A DNA stretch of 64,000 nucleotides, taken from the NCBI GenBank assembly GCA_019828595.1, contig JAHQRK010000010.1:1550001-1614000 (forward strand). Reading direction: 5' to 3'. Position 1 is the stretch's first letter, and every line of letters starts with the position of its first letter. Below, piece by piece: positions 39,980 through 51,427 of this stretch. Source of the DNA: Aphanomyces cochlioides (lineage: Eukaryota; Oomycota; Saprolegniomycetes; Saprolegniales; Verrucalvaceae). The position numbers and the translations under genes are program-made. A model generated the notes under the pieces. That model was not told the origin of the DNA, did no database searches, and worked only from the letters and a program-made list of their open reading frames with translations.

Positions 39980-40543
39980 ATGCTATTATACAGTTATGTT
40001 CTGATGTCGAGCGTGACGGAGAATCATAAGCGTCGATGGTGGTGCCGTGTTGATGGATGCGTTCACACGGGTCCCTTTTCGAACAATCAATTCCCAAATC
40101 ATGTGATGAAGATACACCCGGAAGTTCGTTGGTTTTACGGCGGTCGCGCAGTGTATGGCGCCTTGGTCGATGAGGGCAATCCAGACGCCCCACCTCGTCG
40201 CCAACGCAAATCTGTGGCTCCAAGCAGCCCAAGAGTGAGCAACAATGCGAGTGTCACCACCATCACGGACGAAGAGAAGGCCATCCTCGACCAAGTAGAG
40301 CGAGAACATGCTCTTGCGGAAACGAGTGTTCGACTTGGTCTTGTGTTATGCCGTCGATTGGGAATTGACACCGTAGCAACTGTTGGAAACATCTCACATG
40401 ATGTTCTGGACCAACGTCGCCGCAACGCCACTGAAGCTTCAGTTGGGGAAGAAGACCATTCGACAGAACTGCCTGTGCCTGCCCGACGAAGCGAGAGAAC
40501 GTCCGTTCCAGCGCGTAAAAAAGGGAAAGCTCGTAAGTGCTAG
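39980..40543 (+). CDS. MULE-1 accessory zinc-finger protein
   Basis: A 187-residue intact frame; an internal ATG at 40004 (MSSVTENHKRRWW) is equally plausible as start. The N-terminal finger is WWCRVDGCVHTGPFSNNQFP then HVMKIHPEVRWF, a C-x4-C ... H-x4-H arrangement. It continues ALVDEGNPDAPPRRQRKSV, an acidic helix (DEEKAILDQVEREHALAETS) and a basic end (PARRSERTSVPARKKGKARK). MULE-2 carries a clear homologue at 49416-49990. It faces the transposase gene. A DNA-binding helper role for transposition is inference; I know no described MULE partner of this sequence. Confidence 0.8.
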   Translation: MLLYSYVLMSSVTENHKRRWWCRVDGCVHTGPFSNNQFPNHVMKIHPEVRWFYGGRAVYGALVDEGNPDAPPRRQRKSVAPSSPRVSNNASVTTITDEEKAILDQVEREHALAETSVRLGLVLCRRLGIDTVATVGNISHDVLDQRRRNATEASVGEEDHSTELPVPARRSERTSVPARKKGKARKC

Positions 40544-41110
40544 AGTCTTTTATAATAGGATTAATGAACATTTTCCTCTTTGATTCTTTGACGACTGTGT
40601 ATTTTCTGAGATTTCTCACAGTAGATAACATTTAATATGCTTGTATTCCAGTACAAACTTTATATACTAGTAATGTATGTTTATGGCAAGTATAATATTA
40701 AATCTAACAGTTCATTTTTTTTTATCACCGTGATTTAAGGGTATATAAAGAAGTAAATGTTATTCATGGTGATGTACTGTTACCAAACATATTTAATGTT
40801 ACATCACGTATATCACCTTATATATTAGTACGTAAGGGATGTGTTAGTACATATTAATAGTTGATAATATATGTGTGGTATACTGAGATGTAATATAATT
40901 GCATGATACATATAACATTTAATGTTACTCCACACTTTTCACAATTTTAATATAAACGAATGTGATATACCGTTATTGAACATGATTGATGATTACATAT
41001 ATTACCATGAGGTTAATTTACTATTTAGAACGATAGAGTATGCCATGGAATGATCTCAAACGACACTTTATGTATTATGCAGAAGATGCAGTTATGGCAA
41101 CTAACATAGT
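40544..41110. other. AT-rich spacer inside MULE-1
   Basis: No gene. ACATTTAATGTTA-like words recur (about 40630, 40790, 40915) and recur again in the matching spacer of MULE-2 (about 50150, 50365). Confidence 0.6.
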
Positions 41111-41455
41111 TCACATTCCTTTGGATCTTTTCCTTCTCTTTGGCTTTGGGCCTGGCTTAGTCGAGGATTTTGACGGATCACAAGTCATAGGGGCCAATGA
41201 CTGGGTATTCCGTAGCAAATTTTGAGGTGGTAGCGGGGTTAAATGGCCACTGTAAATAGCCCTGAACGATGCAATGGAATATTTCTCGTCGTACAAAGTG
41301 AAAGGATCCATGCCTATTGAATTCAAACATGCCACAGCATGAATGCATGGCCGCTTTCTGTCAAACCACAAGCGGCATTGGCAAGTGTTAGCATCCAGGT
41401 CTACAAGGCGCCAAAGGTGCTGATTTGTCGTCTCAGGATCGTAATACATGGTCAA

Positions 41456-42060
41456 GAACGTTTTGCCAGGATTAACTACTTCAATCTAAAATACGGTAAC
41501 ACAATCATATCAGACGAGCATACTGCAATCTTTTTTGATTTCGTGTTCATGACACCGAGCAGTTTTTGCTGCACAGGAGTAAGGCCGTCGTCAGGCCAAG
41601 ATACACAAGCATCTCTAGTACAGTAGTGTGACATGTATTCATTCGCGTCCTACCTTCTTTTGTTGATATTCTTCAACAAGTGTAACATGTACAAAAAATG
41701 CAAGGTCACAGCGTCAGAACTGCGAACTTCTTCACCAATCCAATTGTTCGCGGATTCTACCCTGAGCGTTTATGTTTGCTACAATGTGACGCATACAATA
41801 TCTGTGAGGTACATCAGGGCACACATTGGAGCACGCCTGAATTAGACCTAACAAAGAATTTATTAGTCACTTCGTGTACATGCTCATATGTATTGGTATA
41901 TGTCATTCAACTATAATGGTAAAGTATTCAAATGTAAAATACAATACAAAACAAAACAAACAAAACATACTAGCACATAACTGTATTCAGCAAAATGTGC
42001 CCATACAAATCAAGAAATGGCAGTACATAACAGTACACAAAAGAATAAATCAATATTGAC
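41456..42060. other. AT-rich non-coding part of the MULE-1 transposase gene
   Basis: No exon recognised between the SWIM exon (acceptor near 41495) and the dispersed repeat at 42064. It includes a run of AAACAAAACAAACAAAAC near 41945. Confidence 0.4.
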
Positions 42061-42063
42061 TTG

Positions 42064-42330
42064 ACTATATCGACATATATTGTCAATTTCAGTCTAATTT
42101 GTATTTTTGACCAAAAATCAAATGCATTTCCAAATCGATTTGACCATACTGAAGCCAAGTTCAACCGAATATTGGCCAAATTAATTGTATGTGAGTTAGG
42201 GTGTGTTTGGGTGTGTTTTGCGTGACTTAGTTAAATACTCGATTCTGATTGGCTGCGAGATTTGGAAATCGATTAAAAAATCGATACATTTCCAGCCCAT
42301 CTCACTATTTAGAATGAATCTCACAATAAC
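42064..42330 (+). repeat. Dispersed AT-rich repeat, copy A
   Basis: Contains TTTGACCAAAAATCAAATGC, AAATCGATTTGACCATACTGAAG, GGTGTGTTTTGCGTGA and AATACTCGATTCTGATTGGC. The same words in the same order occur at 60905-61135. It lies in the MULE-1 transposase gene just after a GTAAAAAATA donor-like site. Confidence 0.8.
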
Positions 42331-43657
42331 ATGTATTTTTTACCTTTTTGACGATCTGATATAACAACCGAGTCCGCTCCAAGAATGCCTGAGCACCTCA
42401 ATTTTTTCAAGAATCATGTCCAGTGAACGGCGTTTTCGACAGGGGCAATAGCTATACCTACGAGAAGTAAGATGTGCCTCCAAATCGCCAGAACCTAGCA
42501 CAATAACGTGATTATTTGGATCTTTTGCTGCAGCAACGAGGAGTGTTCCATCAGTGTTCATTAGGTCCTTGAGATGAGTTCCTACCAATGATTTGACAAC
42601 AAATAATATATTTTGCACACACCATCAATTGCAATGACTTTTGGCAATAAACAAAGGCGGATATACAAAACGACGGGATGAAAACACTTCTGTAGAAATG
42701 ACCACAAAGTGTCTCGACATCTGCGAGTGAGCCAGGATTAGTATCGGCAACTTGGTGCAAATAGTGTTCAAGTTTCTCGAACGAAGCGTCAACATTTCCA
42801 TACATGGACCGGATCATTTCACGTTTTGCTCTGCTTGCACTTGAAGTTGAGATGATTTGTCCATGCTCCCGCTGAAAGAGGTCGATGATGAACTGTCCCG
42901 TGAGATGTCTTGGGTCTGCGGTAAATTTGTCAGTGTACTTTTGAAGTGTTTCCAATATCTACTCGTTGCGTAAGTTAAATCACAATTTAGATCACACAAT
43001 ACTATAATGAATCGGTATGCAAATGTATTAAGCACAACATAGAAGTATAACATGTATAGATAACGGCAAATAACAGAAGATAACAGTAAAACACAGTTAA
43101 TATCAGACGAAATGGTTTGTACATCAAACACACAGCATAAACAGACATCCAACGTACTGTGTCATGTGTCACCCCAGGGTGACGTCTTGCTGATTTTCCT
43201 TGAAACAAAGGGTGGCTATGCATGAGATTCATGCCTGTGATCATGACCGAACCGTCCTTCTTCTTGTTCGCACGCACAAAGAACTCGCAGTGAGATGCAG
43301 TGCATATCCAACGAGCGTCAACCGCACTTTGGTATTTTTTGCCACGTGGAAGCCTTGCTCTAGGCTGAGTTGATCAAGAGCCGACCTGACATATCTTAAG
43401 CTCCCAAAATTGTGCTTCTCCACGGAATTGATTATTTCATCGACGACAAATCCATCGATTGTCTCAACGGGTGGTGCTGTGAGCTTATGTTTGACTGCTG
43501 CCAGCAAGTAGTCTTCAGACATATAGGAAGGCATTGTCGCCTTGAAAACTGGCCCGCCCCACGCACAAATCAACACTGCAAACTTATCCGTATATTTTAT
43601 CCGGATATACTTGTTTTAGGTAATTATCCGGAATCCCCGAGAGCGGGTGTTTTTTTG

Positions 43658-43930
43658 TCAAAAGCGGGTGTCCCACACCCACTGCCGGGGAATTCCTCGT
43701 TTGTAGAAAGCGATTTGAATCACATATGTCAAACAAAATGCGACATCTATGATTCTAGAAAGTTCACAAGCAGAAACACTGCAGTAACTACAAGAATATA
43801 TCGAAATTCGCAAACTCACTAATGTGTCGCTTCGTTCGTACTTGGACGCGTCAAATTCAATCATAACGCTTTCTTCATCTTCGGCCAAGTCACCAAGAGA
43901 GAGCAACAGCAATGCGTTCACCAACTTCAT
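43658..43930 (-). other. Short frame at the right flank of MULE-1
   Basis: MKLVNALLLLSLGDLAEDEE ... ASKYERSDTL followed by GTGAGTTT, which looks like a 5' exon with a splice donor. The rest of the gene would lie where MULE-1 inserted. It could be the first exon of a Harbinger-type transposase, but no match is firm. Confidence 0.3.
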
Positions 43931-44092
43931 TCTCGTGGTAAAAACAGAAATGAGCCGAATCGCACATGAAAATATTTCTGTAGAGCCACAAGAACATTCT
44001 AGAAACTTATTTCACAAATCGCAACCTCTCTATTCTTTGGACTTTGAAGAAAAACGAAAAAAACACTTTCTGTAAAAAACACACTTGTAAGA

Positions 44093-45044
44093 ATGGATGC
44101 GGCGCACTTTGCGTATTATGCAAAGTGCCACTGTGCCAAGGGTGTCCTGCGACGAGATCAACGACGCCATGAGAACTCAATTTACTGCAGAGATGACGCC
44201 ATGTGGGACAGTATTCTTCAGGTGCTACACAACCAAGACGGTGGCGGCGCCGTCTCTTCCCGAGGAAAGCAGTCGCGAGAGGTCATAACGAAGAGTGAAA
44301 TCAAGCACCTCGAGCACTAAGTCCGCCGCCTGGAACACCACTTGGACTTTCTCAAGCAAAAAACAGGAACGAAATCGGACCTATCGACGTGGAAATATGC
44401 CGCCACGCAGCAACGACTCGAAAAGAACAATGCGATCGAGCTCAATAGAAAACTCCGACATGCGATTCAAGAACGACAGGCCCATATCTCCCGTCTCGAA
44501 ACTGTTGTGTTCAGGACACCCAAATGGACAGTATGGATCACCCTTGGACGATAATCTTCCACGCATCGACTAGGCGCTCCCTGATGTCTCGAATGCATTC
44601 ATGGGAGAGAACCGGCATTTGCCCGCCGATCTTTACCAACGAATACAGGCAATACATCGGATTGCAGCCCATCATTACAAGCTCCAGCAATATGCGTTCA
44701 TACAAGCAGGCGTGTATAACATGAGAGAAAACATCTTCAAAGGCGAACCATTTTCCCTGCCACGGCAGCAAATTGGATTCCAAGAAATCATTTCCACCAA
44801 TATTCCAGCGCCGTTCGTGATCCTCGCGCTCGCCTTTTGGGAGGCAAACATCGAACGGCTGAATCGCAAGGAGAAAGCGAGGTACACCCAGCTCGAAATG
44901 ACAAAGTCAATGACCAGTATCAATCAAGTGAATGTCTCGCAGATCATGCAACACGATCGAATCGACGCGAGCGTAGGAGAGGTCATTGCAGAGACAGCGA
45001 TATTATCTTGTTCCAGTTCGATAGAGCATTTCATTCATCTTTAG
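44093..45044 (+). pseudogene. M96-like pseudogene (copy M96-6)
   Basis: The frame from ATG 44093 has DDAMWDSILQVLHNQDGGG and EIKHLEH, then an in-frame TAA (44318-44320), continuing VRRLEHHLDFLKQK, STWKYAATQQRLEKNNAIEL and VVFRTPKWT. An intron of the conserved position (GTATGG...ACTAG) leads to ALPDVSNAFMGENRHLPADL, FIQAGVYNMRENIFKG and QQIGFQEIISTNIPAPFVIL. The chain then jumps to VNVSQIMQHDRIDASVGEVI, so the middle exon with the SWERAD block is deleted. One stop and one deletion disable it. It converges on M96-7. Confidence 0.85.
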
Positions 45045-45133
45045 GAGAAGTGCTCTACATGAAAAGCGTCTGGTATTATTGTGGAAGACGCTTGAGTAGT
45101 TCATTCGTCTTTCTGTACTTCTTCCGACCAGAG

Positions 45134-46468
45134 TCAACCGCTGTGGGACTTTCGGCTAGCTTCCATGGCATGCGTCATAGCTCGAGCCACTGGCAGTCGG
45201 AATCGCCGATTCCGTTCGTAATACGACCGCAAGAACGAGCACGTCGAGTTTTCATCTTGACTACTTTTGAGAAATCTGCAATTGCGCTTCAGTTCTGCAA
45301 TCACGTCGTCCGCGTTGGCAGTCACAAATTCTTGTTGCATCAAACGCGAAACATTGGTTTCTCTCACACAAGTCAAGGTAGACTTCGTCATGTCTTCGGG
45401 ATGTGGTGCAAAGACACACCTAGTCCATAAAGTGTGAACTTTGACCAACATATTGGATGTTACCAGCCATTCACGTCGTCCACAGAGCCACGAACGTCTT
45501 CCATTTCATCCGCGTCTTCGACAATTGTCGTCCATACAATGACAACACGACCGACGTCTTCGAACATTTTCCACACGACGTTCGAGGCGCGGACGATGCC
45601 GTTTTGATTCTTCTGGAACCGATTGTAGACTGTGTGAACATCCGCTCGTTCCCAAGTCTGCCATGTTTTTAAATGTCATGCAGACGAAACGATATGCCCC
45701 TTACCTCGCATTCTTCGTCCCTCGACACAGATCGATGCGTGCCATACACGACTCTCCAAATTGATCCGGCAAGGATATCAAAACGGGCGGGTAACGTGGA
45801 GCGAATGACTTCCTGGAATCCAAGCTGTCCTTGAGGTAGTGTAATGCGATCGCCTCGAAAAACATCCTCCCTCAGGTCATAAGCGCCAGCTTGAATGAAC
45901 TTGTTTTGCTGCAGCTTGTAGTGATAGTTGGCAATCCGGTGAATGGCAGCGACGCGACGATAAGGATCGACTGGAAGATTCCGTGTGTCGCCGCCAAAAG
46001 CCGCAGAGATGTCTGGTAGCACCTACCACGGTTCATGAGGTGGTCAGTGGACGGCGACCTTACACTCCATCGTGGTGTCCTGAGCAGAGTCCTTTGGAGA
46101 CGAGCAATGTAGTTGTGTCTTTCGCATATCGCCAGTTTGAGTTGGCGATTCAACTCGAAGGATCTCTCTTTTTCCAAGCGCTGCTGCGTCGCGGCAGCCT
46201 TCCAAATCGCGGTCGCCTCCCATGCCGATTTGATCGCTTTGCCTTTGACTGAGCGCTGTTTGGCGGCCAATTCGTGCTCGAGTCGTCGAAGTTCGTGCTC
46301 GAGGTGTTTCACTTCGGCCTTGTCCAACTCGGCCCGACTCCGCTTCGTGTGTTGAACCTGGCTTTTTTGAAGGACATTGTAAATGCTAGCCCACATCTCA
46401 GCGTCTCCGTACTCGCCAAGTCTATCGCTTTGGGCCTTGCATGGCATTCTTTCACCTCTCTGGATCAT
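45134..46468 (-). CDS. M96-like protein, complete four-exon gene (copy M96-7)
   Basis: Introns at 46023-46063 (41 nt), 45658-45704 (47 nt) and 45420-45463 (44 nt), all GT-AG, leave 1203 nt, exactly 401 codons, giving 400 residues without a break. N-terminus: DAEMWASIYNVLQKSQVQHT, a coiled coil EVKHLEHELRRLEHELAAKQ, AAATQQRLEKERSFELNRQL, TPRWS at the first junction. Middle: LPVDPYRRVAAIHRIANYHY, FIQAGAYDLREDVFRGDRIT, LPQGQLGFQEVIRSTLPARF. Then TWERADVHTVYNRFQKNQNG, VIVWTTIVEDADEMEDV, CVFAPHPEDMTKSTL, ETNVSRLM, DDVIAELKRNCRFL and YYERNRRFRLPVARAM. A second ATG at 46447 is possible. The layout is START-like with a bZIP-like helix; function unknown. Confidence 0.88.
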
Positions 46469-47070
46469 ACGTTAAGGGTGGAAACGAAAACTGCTGTCTT
46501 GACAAGATTGGCTGGAATCTATCATAATCTATCCAAAGCAGTAGAAACTGTGGGGGGGGCAGCTGTTACAAGGAGGGCTGTGATGGCTACCAAGAAGATC
46601 TATTGCGACAAGGTTGTACACACGCATCCAGGGCTCATGGAGCCATGAGCTTGAAGAGTGCATGTGGATGCTGCCAAAGCTGGCTTGATCAAACTACACC
46701 GGTAGTATGTAGTGCCGATTGGATGGCTATTTTGTTGGAATTCCAGAGCCGACCATCCCGCTCTCATAAAGCGGGGCTGTAATGCTTGTAGCTGTATCAT
46801 CTGGTGGTATCAATATTCTCATCCAAACTCCATGCATCCTTCTTCTCGATCTCCAAGTCTCCCAAAGCCTCTGATGCTCCATCGAGATATGACGCAATTG
46901 TACTCATGATTAAAGACTGCTAGTTTCTGCAGAAGTGCCGGCCCCCGCCAGGTCTATTGGGGGCCAAGGTTTGGAACTTCGTTCTATTGCAATTGCTCCT
47001 GCCGGTGTGCTCTTTGTTCGATAGTTGTGGCCGACACCACGGGGTTAAGTTTACGCATCGATGCTTGTTT
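46469..47070. other. Stretch without a recognisable gene between two M96-like copies
   Basis: Head-side flank of M96-7 with only short anonymous frames. A run of eight Gs lies near 46550. Confidence 0.4.
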
Positions 47071-47074
47071 TTAC

Positions 47075-47762
47075 AGCTTGGGGCTGCAGCAGAACAAGTT
47101 CATCCAAGCTGGAGCTTGCGACCTGCGAGAGGATGTTTTAAAGGAGAACCTATCGAGCTTGTCGACCAACAGCATAAAGCACTCTATCTTGTAGTCCTGG
47201 GAGCGAGCAGACCTCCGCACAGTCTACAATCGCTACGAGAAACACAAGAATGGAATTGTTCGCTGCCTGAATACCGTGTGGAAAATGTATGAAGAGCCGA
47301 GTCGAGTCGTGGTTGTTTCGACAACGATTGCGGAGAATAACCATGGAGTGCAATGCCTCCGAGAAGCAGAAGACGAGATCCACGGCTGGTTTGAACGCCA
47401 ATTTCATTCCCGTCACTTTAAATTGGTCTAGGTGTGTCTTCTCAGCACATCCAGAGGACGACAAGAAGACGGCGATTACAAGTGTACGGGAAATCAACAT
47501 CACGCGTCTCTTAGAGCAAGTGACTGCCAGCACCGACGATGTGATAACAGAACTGACGCGGAATTGCAAAACCCTTACGAGTGGAGAGGACGAAGACACA
47601 TCTCGTTCATTTTTGCATCCCTTTTACGAACGTAGTCGTCGATTACGACTGCCAGTTGCCCAAGCCGTCAAACGCGCAATCTTGTCGACCATGAACGCAG
47701 CGCGCGACGGAGAGGGCGACAGACTGGCAGCTTTTCAAAGTCACTCATGTAACCATGGTTGA
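47075..47762 (+). pseudogene. 5'-truncated M96-like copy (M96-8)
   Basis: Starts within exon 2 (QQNKFIQAGACDLREDVLKE). An acceptor at 47192-47194 leads to SWERADLRTVYNRYEKHKNG, VWKMYEEPSRVVVVSTTIAE, an intron at 47389-47431 (43 nt), then CVFSAHPEDDKKTAITSVRE, DDVITELTRNCKTL, FYERSRRLRLPVAQAVKRA and a stop at 47760-47762. Exon 1 with the coiled coil is absent; 47000-47070 shows no family similarity. The remaining exons look intact. Confidence 0.85.
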
Positions 47763-47941
47763 CATCGTCCGCACCATCTTCTTGGCAATAGCCCTTCGAA
47801 TCGAAAAGAGCAGGTACGTCGCTCTTGATTGCATCCATATCGAGAAGAAATCTTTGAACTCGTCGGCTCAGACCATTTAGTCTGCCTTCGCGTTAACAGC
47901 ATTGAGCGAAATGAATCTATTCTCGCATTCCTGATCTCAAC

Positions 47942-49264
47942 TCAAATTGCGCATCCGTTGAGAGCTTCAGCGTACTTCATGGCATGAGCAGCAGACGGTC
48001 GCCAACGCTGGCTTCGCTCAAAGAAGGCAAGCAACCATGACGGCATTTCTCCTTGGAATTGACCAGGATCGAATCGCTCACAATTCCGCTTTAGCTCATC
48101 AATCACATCGTCGGTGTTGGCTGGAGTCTTCAATTGTTGTACGAGGCGTGATACGTTGGTTTGCTTGACACTCACCAAGGATGTCTTTCCATGATCGTCA
48201 GAGTGAGGCTCAAAGACACACCTAAGGGCGAACATATCACGAAAATGAAAGAAATATTGCACTGACCAGCCGTGCATTTCATCCTGGGCATCGATTGCTT
48301 GGCACAGTCCTTGGCCATCTCTTTGGACGGTTGTCCATACCAGAACAATACGAGTCGCTTCTTCAAATACTTTCCACACCATGTTGGAGTACATGGGGAT
48401 GCCATTCTGACTCGTCTTATAGCGATTGTAAAATGTGTGGCTGTCAGCTCTTTCCCAAACCTACTCGATGCGTCAGTTGACATGTGTTGCAAGGTCTGCC
48501 TGCCTCTGAGCTGTCGTGTCTTCTTGAATCAAGAGGGTGAACGCCATAGCAGACACTCCAGACGTGATGAGCGATAATTCGGAAAGGACAACGTCATGCG
48601 AACTACCTCGCAGAAACCACATTGACCGCCTGGTAGGAGACACGATTCTCCTTTCACGACGTCTTGCATCAAATTGAATGCTCCAGCTCGAATGAAGCTG
48701 TTTTGTTGGAGTTTGTAGAGTTTGTCGGTGATACGATGGATCGCTGCGGCTCGCTCACGTGGATCACTCGGGATACGATGGCTGTCTTCCTCAAAAGTCG
48801 GTAGAACATCAGGAGGAACCTAAGAGATGTGTCAGAGGTGATCTGCGAGAGAAGGCCAATACAGAAAGTCGCGACGCTCTGTGGACTATTCTCTTCAGCC
48901 GAGAGATATAGTCTCTCCGTTCAGAAATCGCAATTTGGAGCTGTTTGTTTATTTCCACGGACTTGGTCATTTCCAATCGTTCGCGCGTCGCCGCAGATTT
49001 CCACGTTGATACGCTCGATCGGTGATTTACATGGCTCTGCTTCATGGATGTTAGTTGGGCCTCCAGTCCCTTTCTTCTCCACTCGAGAATGCCAATCTCA
49101 CTTCTTGTTTTGTTGTGTCGTCGTCGCTTGGCCTTCGGAGAAATATCATCTTTCTCACTGGGGTCGTTGAGAACACGATAAATGCTAGCCCACATCGCTT
49201 CATCGTCACGACTGCAAGTGCTGCTCAGCGGGGAGCTCTCAGCTGATCGAGCAAAGCTTGCCAT
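47942..49264 (-). pseudogene. M96-like gene with full layout but a one-base frameshift (copy M96-9)
   Basis: ATG 49264: DDEAMWASIYRVLNDPSEKD, KRRRHNKTRSEIGILEWRRK, STWKSAATRERLEMTKSVEI, EINKQLQIAISERRDYISRL. Intron 48820-48862 (43 nt). Exon 2: DPRERAAAIHRITDKLYKLQ, QNSFIRAGAFNLMQDVVKGE, LLPGGQCGFCEVVRMTLSFP, where one base appears missing and the chain continues LSLITSGVSAMAFTLLIQED. Exon 3: VWERADSHTFYNRYKTSQNG, LVWTTVQRDGQ. Intron 48222-48266 (45 nt), then CVFEPHSDDHGKTSLVSVKQ, DDVIDELKRNCERF. Ends 47942. A recent null allele or a sequencing error would look the same. MULE-2 sits 15 bp upstream of the ATG. Confidence 0.85.
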
Positions 49265-49415
49265 CTAATGGGATTGAAAGAGGAATTGACCAAAAAAACA
49301 CCCTCTCTCATGCAATCCGTATAATTACCTAAAATACCGGATAAAACAATCGAAATTGTCAGAGATGAGAGAAACACTCTGAAACACTTCTATTGGCTAA
49401 AAATAAAAAAATAAC

Positions 49416-49990
49416 ATGATAGGCCATAATTTGTCTTTATTCAATGCCACCAAAATCATTTGTCCATTCGATACTGACGTCGAGAACCACAAGCGTCTGT
49501 GGTGGTGCCGTGTCGACGGTTGCATCCCCAAGGGGCCATTTTCCAACAACCAATTCCCACAACATGTTATGAAGATGCACGCAAATGTCAATTGGTTCCA
49601 CGGCGGCCGTCCAATCTTCGACGAATTGGTCGATGAAGAAAGCCCAGAAGCGCCACCGCGACGACAACGCGTGACCGTCGCTGCAAATCGTCCGCAACAA
49701 ATCCAATCTGCGGCAGTTGTCACCTTGACTGACCAAGAACAAGATGTCATTGCCCATATTGTACGCGAAAATGCACTCGCGGAAACAAGCATTCGCCTTG
49801 GTGTTTTGTTGTACCGACATGTGGGTATTGACCCTGTTGTGACTCTTGATGATATTTTGCGCAAATTCTTCAAGAACGTATCCAAGATCTTGCCGAATCC
49901 ACTGCTGCGGATTATGACGATTCAATGGAGGAACGCCCATCTGCTCGCCGTAGCGTGCGAACGTTGGTTCCATCTCGTAAAAAAGGATAA
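49416..49990 (+). pseudogene. MULE-2 accessory zinc-finger gene, one frameshift
   Basis: Same protein as at 39980-40543: KRLWWCRVDGCIPKGPFSNN, HVMKMHANVNWFHGGRPIF, DELVDEESPEAPPRRQR, a helix LTDQEQDVIAHIVRENALAE. After a shift near 49865 it reads ILQERIQDLAESTAADYDDS, ERPSARRSVRTLVPSRKKG and stops at 49988-49990. Without the shift the open frame runs on to 50015 with an unrelated tail. Confidence 0.82.
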
Positions 49991-50015
49991 GCGCGAAATT
50001 GTTAGAGTCATTTGA

Positions 50016-50415
50016 TAATGTGATAAATCAATATTTGACTTTGCCGACGGTCATGTTTGTATTATTCCTGTTTCATACTAATCTCTCCTTGTACATATCC
50101 ATACATCACAATAGATCTGTTTTAATGCTATATGTAATGTTATATACAACATTTAATGTTATTGTGTGTCTGTTCTTGTATATTTCACACTTTACCATAT
50201 CATAATGTTAACAAATGTGATCTACTGTTATAGAATGTGATATCACGCAATATAATGATAATCGTCCTACACTTAACTTTATAATAATGTTAACCAATGT
50301 GATCTACTGTTATTGACTGGGATTCCTCCGTACATCACGCAATAGTATGTTATATCCTACATTTAGCGTTATATTGTGCATTTTCTTCTATATTCCACAC
50401 TATACCTCATTTGAA
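50016..50415. other. AT-rich spacer inside MULE-2
   Basis: No gene. Contains ACATTTAATGTTAT and GTGATCTACTGTTAT words shared with the MULE-1 spacer, and a local duplication (TGTTAACAAATGTGATCTAC near 50208, TGTTAACCAATGTGATCTAC near 50287). Confidence 0.6.
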
Positions 50416-51427
50416 TGTTAACGAATGTGGTAAGATGTGCCTCCAAAGATCCCAAACCAAGAACGATGACGTGGGTATTTGGATCCTTCGCTGCTGCAAC
50501 CAGGAGAGTTCCATTAGTGTTCATCAGGTCCTTTAGGTGAGCTCCTATGCATGATTGATAATAAACAGTAAATGTTGCCCACACACCCGCAATATTCGAA
50601 TGCGGATATACAAAACGCCGGGATAATAATACTTCTGTAAAAGTGACCAAAAAAGATTTCCACGTTTGCTAGTGAACCAAGGTTGGCATCAGCAACCTGA
50701 TGCAAATAGTTTTCAAGTTTCTCAAACGAAGCATCAACGTTTCCATACATCGACCGTGCCAACTCACGTTTCGCAATGCTTGCACTCGAAGGTGAGATGG
50801 TTTGACCGTGCTCCCGCTGGAAGAGATCGATGATGAACTGTCCTGTGAGATTTCTTGGGTCTGTGGCAAATTTATCGGTGTATTGTTGAAATGTGTTCAA
50901 GATCTACTCCAATTTTTGTAAATAGATAGAAAGACCACACACGACTGATATGCATCATTATGTTAATGTTTCAAACACTATGTGTGCATATATAACTCAA
51001 AATATAGCATATAACATTAAATCACATAATATACCAGTAAAACACAATATGTATCAACATAACATGGTATAAATACAAAAAAACATAGCACAAAACAGAC
51101 AAATCACGTGATCATGACACAACCATCTTTCTTCTTGTTTGCTCGTACAAAGAACTCGCAGGATGATGTTGTGCATATCCAACGAGCGTCAGTTGAACTT
51201 TGGTACTTCTTCGCCACACGGAAGCCTTGCTCAAGGCTGAGCTGGTCGAGAGCCGACCTGATATACTTCAAACTCCCAAAATTGTGCTTCTGCTGGGAAT
51301 TGATTATGTTGTTGACAATGAATCCATCGATTCGGTCGGTAGGGGGTGCTGTGAGCTTGTATTTGACTGCCGCCAGCAAGTAGTCTTCGGAGACATGCGA
51401 AGCCATTGCAAAACCAGTCACCTTCAA
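50416..51427 (-). pseudogene. MULE-2 transposase, 3'-truncated
   Basis: The frame from 51427 reads ASHVSEDYLLAAVKYKLTAP, DQLSLEQGFRVAKKYQSS, ARWICTTSSCEFFVRANKKK without the shift seen in MULE-1. Next exon: NTFQQYTDKFATDPRNLTGQ, SMYGNVDASFEKLENYLHQV, YRSIIIPAFCISAFEYC. A short intron leads to GAHLKDLMNTNGTLLVAAAK and a stop of homology after VIVLGLG. The catalytic I-D-G-T of MULE-1 is lost here (CGAH), and the second Asp, the Glu region and the SWIM finger are missing. Non-autonomous. Confidence 0.8.

Larger units (their letters stand above)
41111..43576 (-). pseudogene. MULE-1 transposase, multi-exon, with a frameshift, a stop and an intronic repeat insertion
   Basis: Minus strand. The N-terminal region (SEDYLLAAVKHKLTAPPVET, DQLSLEQGFHVAKN) shifts frame into a zinc-finger (WICTASHCEFFVRANKKKDG, MNLMHSHPL). 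Next is ETLQKYTDKFTADPRHLTGQ, SMYGNVDASFEKLEHYLHQV. The catalytic part follows: IAIDGTHLKDLMNTDGTLLV (first Asp) spanning a short intron, AAAKDPNNHVIVLG, a 38-nt intron, then GIAIAPVENAVHWT, a stop, FLKKLRCSG and VVISDRQKG (second Asp). A dispersed AT-rich repeat fills the next intron-like region. The end carries a SWIM finger (CQCRLWFDRKRPCIHAVAC) and an AT-hook-like KPGPKPKRRKRSKG. Order and motifs are those of MULE transposases; part of the catalytic Glu region is missing. Confidence 0.82.
39696..43698. mobile_element. MULE-1: Mutator-like element with two facing genes (4.0 kb)
   Basis: Long inverted ends: left GAGGAATTCCCCGGCAGCGG...GGGGATTCCGGATA; right, reverse-complemented, GAGGAATTCCCCGGCAGTGG...GGGGATTCCGGATA, with an extra AAAAAAACACCCGC segment in the right copy. 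Inside are a plus-strand zinc-finger gene and a minus-strand MULE transposase. No clean 8-10 bp target duplication is visible (left GCTTTATCAG, right GTTTGTAGAA), so one flank may have been rearranged. Confidence 0.8.

Noticed and set aside
39686..43708. Target duplication for MULE-1
   Set aside because: GCTTTATCAG and GTTTGTAGAA are not convincing duplicates. I report the element without one.
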